Positions 62,092 through 64,000 of a stretch of 64,000 bases of DNA are shown piece by piece. The DNA lies in NCBI GenBank assembly GCA_018394295.1, contig CP074573.1:1426001-1490000 (forward strand), read 5' to 3'. How positions within the stretch are numbered: the first letter of the stretch is position 1; each line of letters starts with the position of its first letter. Position numbers and translations under genes: made by a program. Under the pieces are notes generated by a model, which was not told where the DNA came from, did not search any database, and saw only the letters and a list, made by a program, of their open reading frames with translations. The stretch comes from Mycoplasmatota bacterium (GTDB lineage: Bacteria > Bacillota_I > Bacilli_A > Haloplasmatales > Haloplasmataceae).

Positions 62092-64000
62092 TTATTTATT
62101 TTTTAAATATTCAGATACATATTCTAATGCGGTTTGAACATTCTCGACATTTTTAGCGCCTGCTTGAGCAAAATCAGGACGCCCGCCTCCATTACCACCG
62201 CATATTTTAGCCATTTCTATTACTAAATTACCTGCATGGATACCTTTAGAAATATAATCTTTTGTGACACCACTCATAAATATAACTTTATCTCCAGTCA
62301 CATTCGCTAAAACAACAATTACATCTTTTAACTGATCTTTAAAATTATCAATCATATTTCTTAATGCACTAGTTTCAATATTTTTAACTACAGCTGTTAA
62401 AACTGTGTACCCATTTACTTCTCTTTTTTGGTTGCCAAGGTCATTTGCTTCAATATTAGCAATCTTTTGATTTAAACTATCTAGTTCTTTTGATAAACTT
62501 CTATTTTCATCTACTAAAGAAGTGACTTTTGATACAACCTCTTGTGGTGTTGTTTTAAGAAGACCAGCAATTTCTGAAATTGAATTAATAAAAGATTGAG
62601 TATACTCAATTGCTTTTTCACTCGTTAGGGCTTCAATTCTTCTAATACCAGCACCGATTCCAGATTCAGAAACAATCTTGAATAGACCAATTTCTGATGT
62701 ATTATTTACATGACTTCCACCACATAATTCAATACTAAAAGTTCCTGCACTAACAACACGAACAATGTCTCCATACTTCTCACTAAAAAGAGCCATTGCA
62801 CCTAATTTTATTGCTTCTTTAATTGGCATTTCTTGACAAGTCACCTTTAGGTTTTCAAATATTCTCTCATTAACGATTCTTTCTACTTCAACTAATTGTT
62901 TCTTCGATACAGCTTCAAAATGATTAAAATCAAAGCGTAAACGTTCAGAAGACACATAAGAACCTGATTGAGCAATATTATCACCTAAAACCATTTTTAA
63001 GGCTTTATGTAAAAGATGCGTTGCTGTATGATTACGAGTGATTAAATCGCGTGAAAAATGGTTAACTTTTAACATCATTTCATCGCCAACATGAATCTTT
63101 CCTGATAAGACAGAACAGAAATGTAAATGTTGTTTATTTGGTGCTTTAACAACATTATTAACAACAATTCGTGCCTCGTTACTAAGAACAAATCCAGTAT
63201 CAGCAACTTGTCCACCAGAAAGGGCATAGAATGGTGTTTGATCAAAGATTAATTGAACTTCATCCCCTTCATTAGCCTCTGTTAATAATTCGTCTTTGTT
63301 AATAATATATAAGATTTTCCCTTTTACTTCTAACTTGTCATAACCTACAAATAATGATTCATCTTTTATATCCATCAATGTTTTATTCTGTATCTGCATT
63401 GAATCCATATCTTCTCTTGCTTCACGTGCTCTTTTACGTTGCATTTCTAGTTGCTTTTTAAACTCTTTTGTGTCAACTGTAAAACCAGCTTCTTGTGCAT
63501 ATTCAATGGTTAATTCAATTGGGAATCCATAGGTGTCATATAATTTAAACGCTGTATGTCCGTCAATTTCTTTATTTTTCGCATTTTTTATAAATTCATT
63601 TAATATCATCAAGCCATCTTGAAGGGTTTCGTGGAAACGTACTTCTTCTTTTTCTAGTAGGGTTTGAATATATGACATTTTCGCTTTTATTTCTGGATAA
63701 AAATCTTCATTGATATTAGCTACAATTGGGACTAATTGTTTCATAAAAGGTTTTTCAATGTCTAATTTACGTGCATATTTAACTGCTCGTCTAATTAAAC
63801 GTCTAATAACATACCCTCTACCTTCATTTGAAGGTAACGCACCATCTGAGATTGCGAAACAACAAGTACGAATATGGTCAGATATCACTCGGAAACTTTC
63901 ATCTTTAATACTTGACTCTAAATATTTTTGCTTAGATATTTTTTCAATTTCACGAATTATTGGCATAAATAGATCAGTGTCAAAATTGGTATCCACATCT
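62092..64000 (-). CDS. alaS: Alanyl-tRNA synthetase, 3' part
   Basis: About 636 residues of the protein lie in the window; the start and class II catalytic core begin beyond 64000, in frame. Visible: RVISDHIRTCCFAISDGALP and NEGRGYVIRRLIRRAVKYAR at the end of the aminoacylation/recognition region. The editing domain has zinc/catalytic residues in TRNHTATHLLHKAL and SIELCGGSHVNNT. The C-terminal domain ends with GNGGGRPDFAQAGAKN. Charges tRNA-Ala and clears mischarged Ser or Gly. In Bacillus order with ruvX and yrzB. Confidence 0.97.
   Translation of the reverse strand, partial: DVDTNFDTDLFMPIIREIEKISKQKYLESSIKDESFRVISDHIRTCCFAISDGALPSNEGRGYVIRRLIRRAVKYARKLDIEKPFMKQLVPIVANINEDFYPEIKAKMSYIQTLLEKEEVRFHETLQDGLMILNEFIKNAKNKEIDGHTAFKLYDTYGFPIELTIEYAQEAGFTVDTKEFKKQLEMQRKRAREAREDMDSMQIQNKTLMDIKDESLFVGYDKLEVKGKILYIINKDELLTEANEGDEVQLIFDQTPFYALSGGQVADTGFVLSNEARIVVNNVVKAPNKQHLHFCSVLSGKIHVGDEMMLKVNHFSRDLITRNHTATHLLHKALKMVLGDNIAQSGSYVSSERLRFDFNHFEAVSKKQLVEVERIVNERIFENLKVTCQEMPIKEAIKLGAMALFSEKYGDIVRVVSAGTFSIELCGGSHVNNTSEIGLFKIVSESGIGAGIRRIEALTSEKAIEYTQSFINSISEIAGLLKTTPQEVVSKVTSLVDENRSLSKELDSLNQKIANIEANDLGNQKREVNGYTVLTAVVKNIETSALRNMIDNFKDQLKDVIVVLANVTGDKVIFMSGVTKDYISKGIHAGNLVIEMAKICGGNGGGRPDFAQAGAKNVENVQTALEYVSEYLKNK

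Overview
ORGANISM. The window is AT-rich, low-GC Firmicutes DNA with standard genetic code behaviour (TGA ends conserved genes such as yqeM). It carries mother-cell and spore genes (sigK, spoVK, gpr) and two blocks in Bacillus subtilis order: lepA-yqxA-gpr-rpsT-holA-comEC-comEA-yqeM-rsfS-yqeK-yhbY-aroE-yqeH-yqeG, and alaS-ruvX-yrzB-trmR-yrrN-yrrO-udk-greA-mtnN. That fits an endospore-forming member of the Bacilli; the small genes, AT content and diacylglycerol-type glucosyltransferase suggest a lineage near Turicibacter/Haloplasma (inference only).

LAYOUT. (1) 1-9.8 kb, minus strand: a six-gene operon under a cobalamin riboswitch. It encodes an ECF importer (S component, fused double ATPase, EcfT) and three surface proteins that together contain both halves of a eukaryotic transcobalamin: the alpha/alpha-barrel domain and the DUF4430 domain. 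(2) 9.9-17.3 kb: lipoproteins, a frameshifted membrane protein gene, an amino-acid permease, a truncated small protein and a MacB/FtsX-type ABC exporter. (3) 17.4-19 kb: an IS110-family insertion sequence with a folded leader that looks like its bridge RNA, lying between the ABC exporter and a two-component system (19.0-20.7 kb). Upstream of the response regulator is a helically phased array of seven TTGGGTGCA copies, then tRNA-Leu and tRNA-Val. (4) 21.3-44.8 kb: conserved housekeeping core (tkt, ferredoxin, lexA, spoVK, lepA, gpr, rpsT, holA, competence uptake genes, ribosome-assembly genes, sigK, mtnN, greA, udk, and the U32 pair that hydroxylates tRNA wobble uridine). (5) 44.9-61.2 kb: accessory material that splits the alaS-greA cluster. 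It contains a frameshifted rtcB, an ECF sigma/anti-sigma pair with a near-identical lipoprotein copy of the sensor domain, Rhs toxin remnants with downstream genes, IS21-like end repeats, a broken ankyrin gene, trmR, dacF, a MarR/MFS pair and a glycosyltransferase. The 47.2-55.0 kb part is bracketed by a degenerate copy of the trmR 3' end plus terminator. (6) 61.2-64 kb: yrzB, ruvX and the 3' part of alaS.

HOW IT WORKS TOGETHER. The corrinoid operon should be on when B12 is scarce: surface proteins capture the ligand and the ECF complex imports it. YrrN/YrrO and TrmR form a two-step tRNA U34 pathway (ho5U, then mo5U). GPR, SpoVK, SigK and possibly the 157-aa tandem-repeat protein belong to sporulation. 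The sigma/anti-sigma/lipoprotein cassette looks like a duplicated envelope sensor. Five genes (11.5, 46.7, 47.7, 52.2 and 54.1 kb) are interrupted or truncated, mostly in accessory DNA; single-base cases could also be assembly errors.
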